From Thiomicrospira sp. WB1 (GTDB taxonomy: Bacteria; Pseudomonadota; Gammaproteobacteria; Thiomicrospirales; Thiomicrospiraceae): 64,000 nucleotides of DNA. Position numbers and translations under genes: made by a program. Location of the stretch: positions 1 through 64,000 of the forward strand of contig NZ_LQBN01000002.1 in the NCBI RefSeq assembly GCF_001507535.1. Reading direction: 5' to 3'. The notes beneath the pieces are model-generated. The model made no database searches, was not told where the DNA came from, and saw nothing but the letters and a program-made list of their open reading frames with translations. This document shows, in pieces, positions 17,296-25,636 of this stretch (positions within the stretch are counted from its first letter, which is position 1; each line of letters opens with the position of its first letter).

Positions 17296-18622
17296 AACAA
17301 CAGGGCTGATGGTTGTCACTTGGGTGACGATGCCTCTGGCCCTGGCCAATGCTTCCGACGAACAGACGCCCATGACGCTGGCACAGTGGCTTGACTGGGG
17401 CGTGCAATACAATGAGACGCTTTCTGCACAGCAGGCAACGGTGGATGCCATGCGTCATCGGTCTGTGGCCACCCAGTCTCAAATGGGGCCGCAAGTGGCA
17501 CTGCGATCGGAACTCAGTTATCGGGTGATGGATAAAGCCGATTTTGGTCGAACTGCCAACCGGCTGGAACTGACCCAAGCTTTGTATCGACCGGATCTGA
17601 AAGCCCGGGAGCGCTTGGCTCAAGCGCAAACCGAAGAATTACAGGCGGTCCTCGCCCGGAAACAGCTTTCCGTACGTCAGCAGCTGGCCAATGCGGTTCT
17701 GGATCGCTTTGAGGTGCGGGTACGCAAAGGTTACCTGATCCGTGCCGGGGCGTTGCTGGCTGACATGGAACAGCAATTGGCGCAGCGTCAGTCATTGGGG
17801 CAGCAACGTCACAGTGACTGGGCGGGACTGCAAGCTCGACTGGCAGAAAACCAAGTGCGATTGGCAGAGAATCAACAAGCCGAAGCCGATGTGATTGCAC
17901 GTCTTTCGTCTTTGCTCAGCGGCCTGTCAGCGCAACAGCGTTTGACTCTGCGACATGCAACGCTGGACTGGCAAACGTCTTTGAAGGTCATTTCAAGTCA
18001 GGTGCCCTCCGATTGGTCGGTTTCGGCGAGTGACCCAGATTGGTCGCAGTGGGTTCAGGCTCATCCTGACATGACAACATTACGCTGGCAGACCGATCAA
18101 ACCAAAGCACAAGGGAATTTGGCACGTAGTTTAAGCGCCCCCAAAGTCGAAGCCTTTGGCGGTTGGGTTTATAATGAATCCGACGGTTACTTTTATGATG
18201 ACATGCAAGGCGGACTGGGCGGCATTCGCGTGGAATGGCCCTTCTATCGGCATGGCGAGCAGGATGCCCGTCTGGCCAGTGCTCGTTCCGAGCAACAGGC
18301 ATTGAACAGGCTGCGCCATCAGCGTCGTTCTGAACTGATGGCGCAAGCGGACCGTGCCTGGCACAACCTTCGGTCTCAACAAGCGGTGGTGAAGGCCTCG
18401 AATACTTTGTTGAAGGCCCGAAAAGACCGTGTGCAAGCGTTGTCGCAGGACCTTGAAACCGAACAGGGATCCATCCTGGCGTTGCTGACGGCACAGATTG
18501 ATGAAGCCGCGGCACACCGTGACCGTCAACTGGCGCAGGCAAAACGCTTGCGTCAATGGGTGGCGCTGGCCAGTGCGCTGGGGCGATTTGACTTGATTCA
18601 GGGGGCTGAGAAAGCGCTCTGA
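17279..18622 (+). CDS. TolC-family outer-membrane efflux channel (CusC-like)
   Basis: 447 aa. A signal peptide (GLMVVTWVTMPLALANAS) is followed by long alternating helices with TolC-type repeats (ALYRPDLKARERLAQAQTEEL). The C-terminal half holds the second structural repeat (VEWPFYRHGEQDARLASARSEQQAL). It should form the outer-membrane exit duct for the CusBA pump. AAGGAGAG precedes ATG 17279, which lies inside the 3' end of cusA. No lipobox was noticed, unlike E. coli CusC. Confidence 0.88.
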   Translation: MKTWIKTTGLMVVTWVTMPLALANASDEQTPMTLAQWLDWGVQYNETLSAQQATVDAMRHRSVATQSQMGPQVALRSELSYRVMDKADFGRTANRLELTQALYRPDLKARERLAQAQTEELQAVLARKQLSVRQQLANAVLDRFEVRVRKGYLIRAGALLADMEQQLAQRQSLGQQRHSDWAGLQARLAENQVRLAENQQAEADVIARLSSLLSGLSAQQRLTLRHATLDWQTSLKVISSQVPSDWSVSASDPDWSQWVQAHPDMTTLRWQTDQTKAQGNLARSLSAPKVEAFGGWVYNESDGYFYDDMQGGLGGIRVEWPFYRHGEQDARLASARSEQQALNRLRHQRRSELMAQADRAWHNLRSQQAVVKASNTLLKARKDRVQALSQDLETEQGSILALLTAQIDEAAAHRDRQLAQAKRLRQWVALASALGRFDLIQGAEKAL

Positions 18623-18647
18623 AGCGCCTAACAATCAAGGGCAGGGT

Positions 18648-19454
18648 GTGAAATTTTTTAAACTGGTGCGTCTCAGTGGTGTTCATTTCTGGAAAGCCGA
18701 TGGCATGGATCACGCCATGGTTTTGGCGTTTACCTCTCTTTTGGGGTTGGTGCCGGTTCTGGGATTGCTGTTGTCATTGTTTTCAGCGTCGACCTGGTTT
18801 GAGGATTTGAGTGAACGGTTGGTGACGGCACTGGTCCATTGGTTGACACCGTCGGCGATGCCGGTGGTGGAAACTTACCTGAATACGTTTTCTGAAAAAG
18901 CCACCAGCCTGACCGGCATCAGCGCCTGGCTGATGGCGTTGACCAGTTTGCTTTTGCTTGCAAAAATTGATCAGAAAATCAATCATTTCTGGACGCACAA
19001 GCATCCCCGGCGCTGGTGGGTCAGTCTGTTGCATTATTTCGGTGTCAGTGTCGCCGGGCCGCTGGTATTGGCGCTGGCGCTGACCTTGCAGTCGTGGCTG
19101 GTGGCCTCGGGGCTGGCTAAGCTGTCGCCGATTCTGGCGCAATGGTTGCCTGCCAGCCTCTATCTGCTGGGACTTATGCTGCTTTATCGTTACGTTCCGG
19201 TGATGAAAGTCACTTGGAAAGAAGCTTTTTATGGCGCTCTGTTGGTGGCTGTGCTACTGGAAGGGCTGCAATACGGGTTTGGGGTGTATGTTTCTGTGTT
19301 TGGGACTTACAACCTGATTTACGGCGCGTTTGCAGCGGTGCCGTTTTTTCTGTTGTGGCTCTATGGGTTGTGGCTGGTCATTTTATTCGGGGCGGTCTGG
19401 GTGCGCACTCTGGGCCGGTTACGGCGTCGGCGTGAAGAACGGGTCGAACGGTGA
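18648..19454 (+). CDS. YihY/BrkB-family inner-membrane protein
   Basis: 268 aa, about six transmembrane helices. Hallmark regions are the DHAMVLAFTSLLGLVPVL stretch and FGTYNLIYGAFAAVPFFLLW. The family was once called RNase BN, but it is a membrane protein of unclear function. The GTG start at 18648 follows AAGGGCAGG. The C-terminal tail is very basic (RLRRRREERVER). It is convergent with the HprK-like gene, leaving 3 bp and no room for a separate terminator. Confidence 0.88.
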   Translation: MKFFKLVRLSGVHFWKADGMDHAMVLAFTSLLGLVPVLGLLLSLFSASTWFEDLSERLVTALVHWLTPSAMPVVETYLNTFSEKATSLTGISAWLMALTSLLLLAKIDQKINHFWTHKHPRRWWVSLLHYFGVSVAGPLVLALALTLQSWLVASGLAKLSPILAQWLPASLYLLGLMLLYRYVPVMKVTWKEAFYGALLVAVLLEGLQYGFGVYVSVFGTYNLIYGAFAAVPFFLLWLYGLWLVILFGAVWVRTLGRLRRRREERVER

Positions 19455-19457
19455 GGT

Positions 19458-20588
19458 TCAGGTGTTCAGTGCGTCCAGAATCAGGGCGGTGGCCCGATCA
19501 AAATTCAGTTGACCTTCCAAAACCCAGCAACGCAAATCGCCCAGGGCATTCAGGTAGCTTTGCGCATCCGGCTGAGTGCCGTTTTTGAGAAAATGGCCGG
19601 CCTTGTGTGACGCCGCAATGTTGGCAAAAAAAGGCCCGGGACTTTTGCTCAACGCCGGGAGCAGTTCAGGCGACTGAGCCAAGGTGGTGATGCGCAGGCG
19701 CGTGGGCTCGGCCGCATCCACCGACCAGTTGAGCACAATCAGGGCATGCAACGGTGTCTCCATGCGAATGAAGTCCGGCCCGTAAAAGCGTTCAATCTCG
19801 ACGTCGTATTTCTGTTCCAGGCTTCGCAGCGCCTCGCCGGGGAGCTTGGCCAGCTCTGCCTGCGCTGTGTCTGAAAGCAGTGGTTTCAGCCGAGGGTTGT
19901 GCATAAGCGTGCCCGGGTTGACGCGAGGCCACTTGGGAATCCCGCGCATGCAAAATTCACCAGGCCTGGTGTCGGGGCGAATCAGCAGCCGATCATTGGA
20001 GACAAACGCCTGCCCCTGTTCCAGTAAATGCAGCATCAGAGTGGATTTTCCGCCGCCGGACAGCCCAGCGATGGCGAGTCCTTGATTCTGAATCTGCAGG
20101 GCGGCGCAATGCCCCAGCTGCCAGCCTTGGTTTAGGCAATGATTGAGGTATTGGGTTAAGGCAAAATTGATGATTTGGTTGGGGTGCTTTGTTACAGGTC
20201 CCAGCGCAGAGGGCTGGTCTGCGTTTTGCCAGAAAAGCATGCCGGTTTTGACTTTGTAAACCCAGCGCTCGTCCGGGGCCGGGTCAAAAATGGTGTCCTT
20301 GCGTCCGGTTTTTCCCGGTTCCCGCTGCCAGTCTTCCCATTGTTCCCCCATGCCCAGTGTGTCGGCTCCGTCCAGGGCGACAAGGCTCAATGTCGGTGGC
20401 TTATTCGATGGGGCCTCAGTCAGGCAGGGGGCAAAATAATCGCTCAGGATGCGGGCCAAGGCCGGTTGATCGGTGCAAATCCGTAACCGGGCGTCTGGCA
20501 ATGTCAGTGTCAGACAGTGTGTGGCGGTTTGTGCGCCTGAACGCAGCCGGGTGCGCAAGGTGTCGAGCGTCTCGTTGGCGGTGGTCAT
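19458..20588 (-). CDS. HprK-related kinase (GAK-system type B)
   Basis: 376 aa. A P-loop GLSGGGKST lies at about residues 175-183, preceded by GHCAALQIQNQGLAIAGL. It is followed by FVSNDRLLI, which matches the HPr kinase/phosphorylase nucleotide-site layout. The N-terminal half is not an HprK sensory domain I recognise. It resembles the 'HprK-related kinase B' described only from the GAK gene neighbourhood. The substrate is unknown; nothing in the window encodes HPr. It is the last gene of a six-gene minus-strand operon and overlaps the ATP-grasp gene by 4 bp. The palindrome copy at 19959 lies in it. Confidence 0.85.
   Translation of the reverse strand: MTTANETLDTLRTRLRSGAQTATHCLTLTLPDARLRICTDQPALARILSDYFAPCLTEAPSNKPPTLSLVALDGADTLGMGEQWEDWQREPGKTGRKDTIFDPAPDERWVYKVKTGMLFWQNADQPSALGPVTKHPNQIINFALTQYLNHCLNQGWQLGHCAALQIQNQGLAIAGLSGGGKSTLMLHLLEQGQAFVSNDRLLIRPDTRPGEFCMRGIPKWPRVNPGTLMHNPRLKPLLSDTAQAELAKLPGEALRSLEQKYDVEIERFYGPDFIRMETPLHALIVLNWSVDAAEPTRLRITTLAQSPELLPALSKSPGPFFANIAASHKAGHFLKNGTQPDAQSYLNALGDLRCWVLEGQLNFDRATALILDALNT
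19959..19970. repeat. Copy 3 of the palindrome ACCAGGCCTGGT
   Basis: Exact copy inside the HprK-like gene. On the coding strand it is read in a frame giving Thr-Arg-Pro-Gly-Glu, not Gln-Ala-Trp. Confidence 0.9.
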
Positions 20589-21481
20589 GCGCGTAACGTG
20601 TCCAGCACAAACTGAGTGTAGCGCTGGGCAATGTCCAGTTGCAGGCCTTCCTGTGCGCCTTTGAAGCCGCCGAAGGCAGACACTTCAAAACAGACCGGCC
20701 CGTCTTCGGTTTCGGCCATGTCAACGGTGGTGTAGCTCAAGTCAAATTGCGCCTGGGCCTGGCGGGCAATGGCAATGGTGTCATCACAAGGACTGGCCGG
20801 TGCGTATTTGCCACCGGCATAAATGGTGGTGTTCCAGCTTTTGTCTCCGCTGATGCGGGCGTAGGCCCCCAGATATTCGCCGCCCAGAAACACCAGCCCC
20901 ATGTCCTGACCGGGCAGATTTAATTTTTTCTGCAGGTAGAAAAATCCCTGTTTGTCATAGTAGGCCTGCAGTTGCTGTCTGAGCTTTTTGCTGCCGTCTT
21001 TGGCCTTGAGCACTTCCATTCCACGCGCTTTGGTGGAAAACAGGGGCTTGAGGATGGCTTCATCATAGTCTTCAACGGCCGTCAGCGCGGCGTCCAGATT
21101 TTCCGTGATCAGCGTGGGCGGCATGGGGACGTCCGCGCGAGTCAGTGAGATGGTGCAGCTCATGCGATCCACCAGACGGATGATTTCACTGGGCTTGGAG
21201 AAAACCTGAACCCCGCATTTTTCCACAAAGCGTAGGATCTCCAATCGATCAATCACGGTGGGGCTGTAGGTCTGAGATATTTTTTTGACCACAATCGCGT
21301 CCAGATCACACAGGCAGTGGTCTTGATAGGTCACGCGATTGCGCCCAAGGTCTGCGATGACTTGCTCGATGTCGATGACCAGTCGAAAGCCGGTCTGAGC
21401 TTCGATGGCATCGGCCAATACTTCGGTGGACCATTTTCCGGGAATGCCGACAACGCCGATTTTCAAGGAAGTTTCAGTCAT
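20585..21481 (-). CDS. ATP-grasp enzyme of the GAK-type operon
   Basis: 298 aa. An N-terminal Rossmann-like part (KIGVVGIPGKWSTEVLADAI) leads into an ATP-grasp fold: EAILKPLFSTKARGMEVL carries the nucleotide-binding Lys, and the acidic metal-binding stretch is VCFEVSAFGGFKGAQEGL. It resembles RimK-type ligases and the 'GAK system ATP-grasp' family. ATP-grasp enzymes usually make acyl-phosphates and join a carboxylate to an amine or thiol; the substrate here is unknown. It overlaps its neighbours by 8 and 4 bp, so co-translation with both is likely. Confidence 0.87.
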   Translation of the reverse strand: MTETSLKIGVVGIPGKWSTEVLADAIEAQTGFRLVIDIEQVIADLGRNRVTYQDHCLCDLDAIVVKKISQTYSPTVIDRLEILRFVEKCGVQVFSKPSEIIRLVDRMSCTISLTRADVPMPPTLITENLDAALTAVEDYDEAILKPLFSTKARGMEVLKAKDGSKKLRQQLQAYYDKQGFFYLQKKLNLPGQDMGLVFLGGEYLGAYARISGDKSWNTTIYAGGKYAPASPCDDTIAIARQAQAQFDLSYTTVDMAETEDGPVCFEVSAFGGFKGAQEGLQLDIAQRYTQFVLDTLRA

Positions 21482-23120
21482 GGTAGATCTCTCTGGGTAC
21501 TCGGTAAGTGTGCAATTGTTCCGGGGGTAATTTCAACAGGGATTCCAGCAGGAAGCGCGCACGGAATTGCATGGCTTTGGCATGACTGCTGTCAAGGACG
21601 AACCGGGTCGAGGTCAGAAACGACCGGCTCAATCCCAATGCCAGGCGAAGTTCATAGTCCGTATCACCGATGGTTTCCGCCCAGTTACGCCCGTAATCGT
21701 ATATGGCGTGCATGGTCTGTGCAATCAGTTTCCGGTCCTGGGGGCCAAAGCGGTTCAACCGATAGCAGGAGACCATCAGCACCGACAGATCCTGGACATA
21801 ATCCTGATAATCCGAGCGGTGCAAATCAATGAAATTGATTTCCTTGGACAAGGGATCATACAGGATGTTGTCCAGATTGAAATCGCCATGGATATAGACC
21901 GCCGCAGGCGTGCTTAGGGTCGCTTCAAATGCCTCCGCCTGTTCAATTAAGGTTTTCAGGTCGGCGTTTTTGAGGCCGTTGATGTTGACGCTTTGAGATT
22001 CCAGTTCGGGATGGACCTGATAAACGTCTTTGAGTCGTTTTTTTAGTTGGCGCATGAAGTGCGCCGGATGAACCGTTTCAATCCGGGTTTCCTGCCAGAT
22101 GTTTTCCAGGGTCTCGAACAGGGCGGCCAGCGCTTCGCGCAGGGCTTTTCGTTCCCGTTCAAGCAACAGTTTTTCCAACGTGTCCCCTGTGAGGTATTCA
22201 AACAACAAGGCGGCTTTGTTTCCACTGTTGTGGTACGAATACACTTTGGGGGCGATGCCGGGATAAATTTCATGCCAGCTTTCGATGCCGGTTTTTTCTT
22301 CTTTGAGCTTGGTTTTGTCACCGGCTTTGAACACGGCCAGCATTTCGCCTTCGGATTCTTCGGCCGACATGACGCCGGAAATGGTACAGCCGGATTTGGT
22401 TTCGCCCATGGCCCGGATGGTCAGCGCTTCTTCCAGTGGATCAAGCGACAGGGCAGAAAGCGTGGCTTCTAGAGAGTGGTAACGTTCGATCTGAATCATC
22501 TGGCCTAGATTGGCGGAGATGATGCCTTCGCCAATGCGAAGCAGTGCTTCGCCCAAACGGTTCAGGTCGCGTACGATGAAACTGGCGTTAAGCAGGGCGT
22601 CGGTCTGTTGGCCTTTGCGCAGGCGGTTCTGGTATTTTTTCAGTTGTGCCTGACAGACCTGGTCGATGCGTACCTGCAAACGGCAGATGTCAATGGCCAG
22701 CGTGGAAGCCTCCGCTTCAATCGCGGGTTCGATCAACTCCAGTCCGTTGGTCAGGTGTTTGAAGGTCGCACGCACGCGTTTTTTGGTCAGCAGGCGAAAC
22801 GCGGTTTTGGGGGCGTTGCGTGCCTGAAACACAATTTCCTGCAATTGACGGGACAGGGTTTTCAGACTGTGATTGATGTGGTCGTAGCTTTGCAACGTGA
22901 CCGGGTCTACCTCGGCGGTCTGATCCGCAAGGCGGGTGTGTTCGCTGATGCGTCGCAGCAGGTTGAGGTGGTGGTTGTCGATGTAATCCACCCGGCTCAA
23001 ACTCTGTTCGGCCCGAGCCAGATCGCCCGATTCCAGAAACGACTCAACCTGGTAAAGTTGTTTCTGCAGTTCCAGGGTCAGGAAACGCAGCGGTTCATAA
23101 AGGGCGGCGGGCTGTTGCAT
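21474..23120 (-). CDS. PhoU-like domain fused to an aminoglycoside phosphotransferase-type kinase
   Basis: 548 aa. Residues 1 to ~230 are helical and PhoU-like (LTLELQKQLYQVESFLESGD, LRRISEHTRLAD). Residues ~255-520 form an APH/choline-kinase-like domain: a GTISG-type nucleotide loop region, the catalytic loop HGDFNLDN at 411-418 and the metal-binding Asp in FIDLHRSDY (about 432). The substrate is unknown. Kinases of this fold phosphorylate small molecules or proteins. ATG 23120 is 9 bp after the amphi-Trp gene, and the stop overlaps the ATP-grasp gene. The fusion is unusual; I know of no characterised homolog. Confidence 0.8.
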   Translation of the reverse strand: MQQPAALYEPLRFLTLELQKQLYQVESFLESGDLARAEQSLSRVDYIDNHHLNLLRRISEHTRLADQTAEVDPVTLQSYDHINHSLKTLSRQLQEIVFQARNAPKTAFRLLTKKRVRATFKHLTNGLELIEPAIEAEASTLAIDICRLQVRIDQVCQAQLKKYQNRLRKGQQTDALLNASFIVRDLNRLGEALLRIGEGIISANLGQMIQIERYHSLEATLSALSLDPLEEALTIRAMGETKSGCTISGVMSAEESEGEMLAVFKAGDKTKLKEEKTGIESWHEIYPGIAPKVYSYHNSGNKAALLFEYLTGDTLEKLLLERERKALREALAALFETLENIWQETRIETVHPAHFMRQLKKRLKDVYQVHPELESQSVNINGLKNADLKTLIEQAEAFEATLSTPAAVYIHGDFNLDNILYDPLSKEINFIDLHRSDYQDYVQDLSVLMVSCYRLNRFGPQDRKLIAQTMHAIYDYGRNWAETIGDTDYELRLALGLSRSFLTSTRFVLDSSHAKAMQFRARFLLESLLKLPPEQLHTYRVPREIYHD

Positions 23121-23129
23121 GCAAGGGTC

Positions 23130-23426
23130 TTAGGATTTTTTCTTTTTGGCTTTTTTGGGGTCAATGAACAAAGGCGTTTCTTCAAAGTCATCACTTTGAT
23201 CCGATGACCACTGAATTTTGATGTTCAGGCTTTGTGCGTTTTTGCTCTGGTCGGCCTTGATCTTGAGATTGGCGAGTTTCTCCGGCTTGAGCGTAATGGT
23301 GTCTTCTTCATCCGACACCTCAATCGCGCCTTTTTTGAACCCCTGTATGACCGCTTTCAGGTAACAGACAATGGCGTCTTTGTCCTGAAGTGACTCGTGT
23401 TCAAACCGTTTGTTCTTTTTGCCCAT
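23130..23426 (-). CDS. Amphi-Trp domain protein
   Basis: 98 aa. It shows the amphi-Trp pattern: an initial FEHESLQDKDAIVCYLKAVI, then FKKGAIEVSDEEDTITLKP, then LNIKIQWSSDQ with the defining tryptophan. The ends are strongly basic (MGKKNKRF and KKAKKKKS). The family is small, of unknown function, and is best known from GAK-type gene clusters. ATG 23426 is chosen because GGAGGG lies just upstream. The start lies inside the phosphoesterase gene (26-bp overlap). Confidence 0.85.
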   Translation of the reverse strand: MGKKNKRFEHESLQDKDAIVCYLKAVIQGFKKGAIEVSDEEDTITLKPEKLANLKIKADQSKNAQSLNIKIQWSSDQSDDFEETPLFIDPKKAKKKKS

Positions 23427-24726
23427 GCGACCCTCCTGCATCATCCGATGAGAGATGATTGGGGTGGAATTGTTTCACCGCCGGGTAATCAGCGCTCAAT
23501 CCCTGAACCCGTCCATCTGAATGGAAAATTGTAACAGCTTCCCCCGGTGTTTGACGCTGCTTTTTGCGTCGGCAGTTGGCATTGAGTTGGGTGTCGCATT
23601 CGAAGTTGAGCAGGCCTTCACGCACAAACAGCTGTTGTCCGTTGGGGTGACTGCGATGACCGTTGACCATGGCATAAATGCGGCGTTCTTTCAGCAGACG
23701 AACCCCTCTGGGTGTGAGCGGGTAGTCTCCGGCGCGGTATTTGGTGCGGAAGGTATTGCCCAGTGCACTGTAATAAAGCTGAAAAATGCGGCCTTCCTGC
23801 AGTTGTTGGCGAAAGTGCTGGTTGATTTGATCCGGGCTCTGAACCTGAAGGCGCATGGCCATCTGATCGTCCAGTCCGGCGTGGCTGAAGCAGTAGCTGC
23901 CGCTGATATGCAGCAAATCGAGTGATTGAAAAAACCAACCGAAGGCGCCTTCGGGATTCAAAAGACAGTCTTTGGCCCATAGGGTGGCCTGATAGAGTTC
24001 ACGCAACCCCAGTCCGGCTTCGGCGCAGGCCTGGAAAAAATCGGTCTGCTTTTGCTTGATGCGTTTGATTTCCTTGTCGATTTTGCTCTTAGGCATAAAT
24101 CCCTGCGCCCAGGCTGGAAAGAACTCAAACCACTCCGGAGGCGGCAACAGGGCACGACGGATGTCGGCTTCGGTCATGGGCGGCATAGTGTCAGTCAGGT
24201 GTTTGCGTCCATAGGCATGAATTTCAGCAAACAACGGCACGGTTTTTCGCCCCATGCGGATGAAAAAGTGTGCCTGACGCCAATCATTCATTACATCCAA
24301 CGCCCGTAGCCCGGCGTAGATGCGCATGTCATGGTTGCCCGCCAGCAGAATCACATCAGCGTGTTGTCGGTAGAGTTCGCCGATCAGCGACAAAAGAGCC
24401 AGATTGCTTGGGCCTTTGTCGAAACAGTCCCCGCCGATGATGATCTGGCTGCGTTGTCCTGCGGCCGTTAACCGAAGGTGGTTGAGTGCGCTGTCGCGTG
24501 TGATCAGGCCACTTAACTTGAGCGAGCGCAGAAACGCATCGGCATCCGCGTGCAGGTCGCAGAAAAAGTAAGTGTCCTGCTCAGGGCTCATCCACTGGTC
24601 ACCGCTGATGCCCCAGTGCGGTCCCGGCGAGGCCTCAAGCGCCTGTATCCACTGATGACACGGGCGTGAGGGCTCGGCCAGGGTGGGCTGCCAGGTTTCG
24701 GTTTGCAATGCGTTGGCAAAAGACAT
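23401..24726 (-). CDS. Calcineurin-like metallophosphoesterase
   Basis: 441 aa. Motifs in order are FCDLHADADAF (D-x-H, about 57-59), GGDCFDKGPSN (98-108) and GNHD (130-133), then SGSYCFSHAGLDD and VNGHRSHPNGQ near the C terminus. This is the dinuclear metal site of PPP-like phosphatases. ATG 24726 is favoured over the longer reading by GAGGAG six bases upstream. It follows the histidine phosphatase gene after 14 bp and overlaps the amphi-Trp gene. It may remove the phosphate that the downstream kinases add, by inference. Confidence 0.87.
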   Translation of the reverse strand: MSFANALQTETWQPTLAEPSRPCHQWIQALEASPGPHWGISGDQWMSPEQDTYFFCDLHADADAFLRSLKLSGLITRDSALNHLRLTAAGQRSQIIIGGDCFDKGPSNLALLSLIGELYRQHADVILLAGNHDMRIYAGLRALDVMNDWRQAHFFIRMGRKTVPLFAEIHAYGRKHLTDTMPPMTEADIRRALLPPPEWFEFFPAWAQGFMPKSKIDKEIKRIKQKQTDFFQACAEAGLGLRELYQATLWAKDCLLNPEGAFGWFFQSLDLLHISGSYCFSHAGLDDQMAMRLQVQSPDQINQHFRQQLQEGRIFQLYYSALGNTFRTKYRAGDYPLTPRGVRLLKERRIYAMVNGHRSHPNGQQLFVREGLLNFECDTQLNANCRRKKQRQTPGEAVTIFHSDGRVQGLSADYPAVKQFHPNHLSSDDAGGSHGQKEQTV

Positions 24727-24740
24727 GGTAACTCCTCGGG

Positions 24741-25487
24741 TTAATCCGGTGTGTGTAGGGGGTCCGTCTGGTGTCGGTGTTTCCAGTGACCGCTGAGTTG
24801 AACCCATTGTGGGCTTTGATCGGGTTGATAACGAAACAGCAACGGTCGGGCATGATAGAGCGAACACTGATGAACGGTTTCAAAGCGGAGAACGCCCATC
24901 AGATAAGCCGCGTGTCGAAAGCTCGCACCATGACCGATGACCACTTTGAGCGTATTGGTTTGAAGGGTGTCTGCCAGAGGCTGACACACCTTTTCCAGGG
25001 TGGTTTTGACCCGGTGACCGGCTTCAATCAACGATTCGGCGCCTTCAAATGGGAGTCGGTAGTGACTGTCGGCTTTCCAGCCCGGAGGCGGCACTGTATG
25101 GCGAGGGTCTGCCGACAGGGCCTGTTCGATCTGCTTAACGGTCAGGTTGGCTGCGGCCCCCACCGAGCGTTCGTGCAGGTGAGGCACGCTCACAGGATGG
25201 AAAGCCCGGTCGGTGGCATGACCTGTCACCGGAAAGGGAGCTTGATGTTCGTTCAGCCAGGCGGCCATCACTTGAGCGGTTTGCCAGGCCCGAAGACTGG
25301 TGGAGCACACGATGGCGGGATCCAGCACAAAGCCTTTTTCCAGCGCCCAGTGCATCAGCGTTTCTGCCCCAGCACGTGCCTGTGTTTCACCTTGCTCGGT
25401 CAGTCCCCAGGGTTGAAGCGCACTGGGGGTATCCGGCCATTGGTGGTAATCGCTGTGGCGTAAAAACGCCATGACCAAAGAATTCAT
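24741..25487 (-). CDS. Histidine phosphatase family protein (SixA/PGM-like)
   Basis: 248 aa. The catalytic motif is FLRHSDY, with Ser in place of the usual Gly of RHG; the second catalytic His is in VVIGHGASFRHAAY. A conserved Arg occurs in STSLRAWQTAQ. These enzymes remove phosphates from small molecules or phosphohistidine. It is the first gene of the six-gene operon. Start is uncertain: ATG 25487 is used, while TTG 25496 and ATG 25472 are alternatives. None has a strong ribosome site. Confidence 0.82.
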   Translation of the reverse strand: MNSLVMAFLRHSDYHQWPDTPSALQPWGLTEQGETQARAGAETLMHWALEKGFVLDPAIVCSTSLRAWQTAQVMAAWLNEHQAPFPVTGHATDRAFHPVSVPHLHERSVGAAANLTVKQIEQALSADPRHTVPPPGWKADSHYRLPFEGAESLIEAGHRVKTTLEKVCQPLADTLQTNTLKVVIGHGASFRHAAYLMGVLRFETVHQCSLYHARPLLFRYQPDQSPQWVQLSGHWKHRHQTDPLHTPD

Positions 25488-25575
25488 TCTGACCAAGATA
25501 ACGGGTCAAGATGACAGCTGGATGTGGTTTGAATGACAGTTTTTTGAACGCGGCGCGCCCGGCGCCATGGGAATG

Positions 25576-25605
25576 GCAAAACCAACCAGGCCTGGTTGGT
25601 TTTGC
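25576..25605. terminator. 30-bp perfect palindrome with ACCAGGCCTGGT core, likely terminator
   Basis: A perfect inverted repeat centred at 25590/25591 (copy 4 of the 12-mer at 25585-25596). Its flanks CAAAACCA and TGGTTTTG give T-runs for both strands. It lies 31 bp beyond the nrdB stop, where a terminator is expected. Confidence 0.65.
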
Positions 25606-25636
25606 ATGTAGGAGGCAGGGCTAGGAGCCTGTCGGG

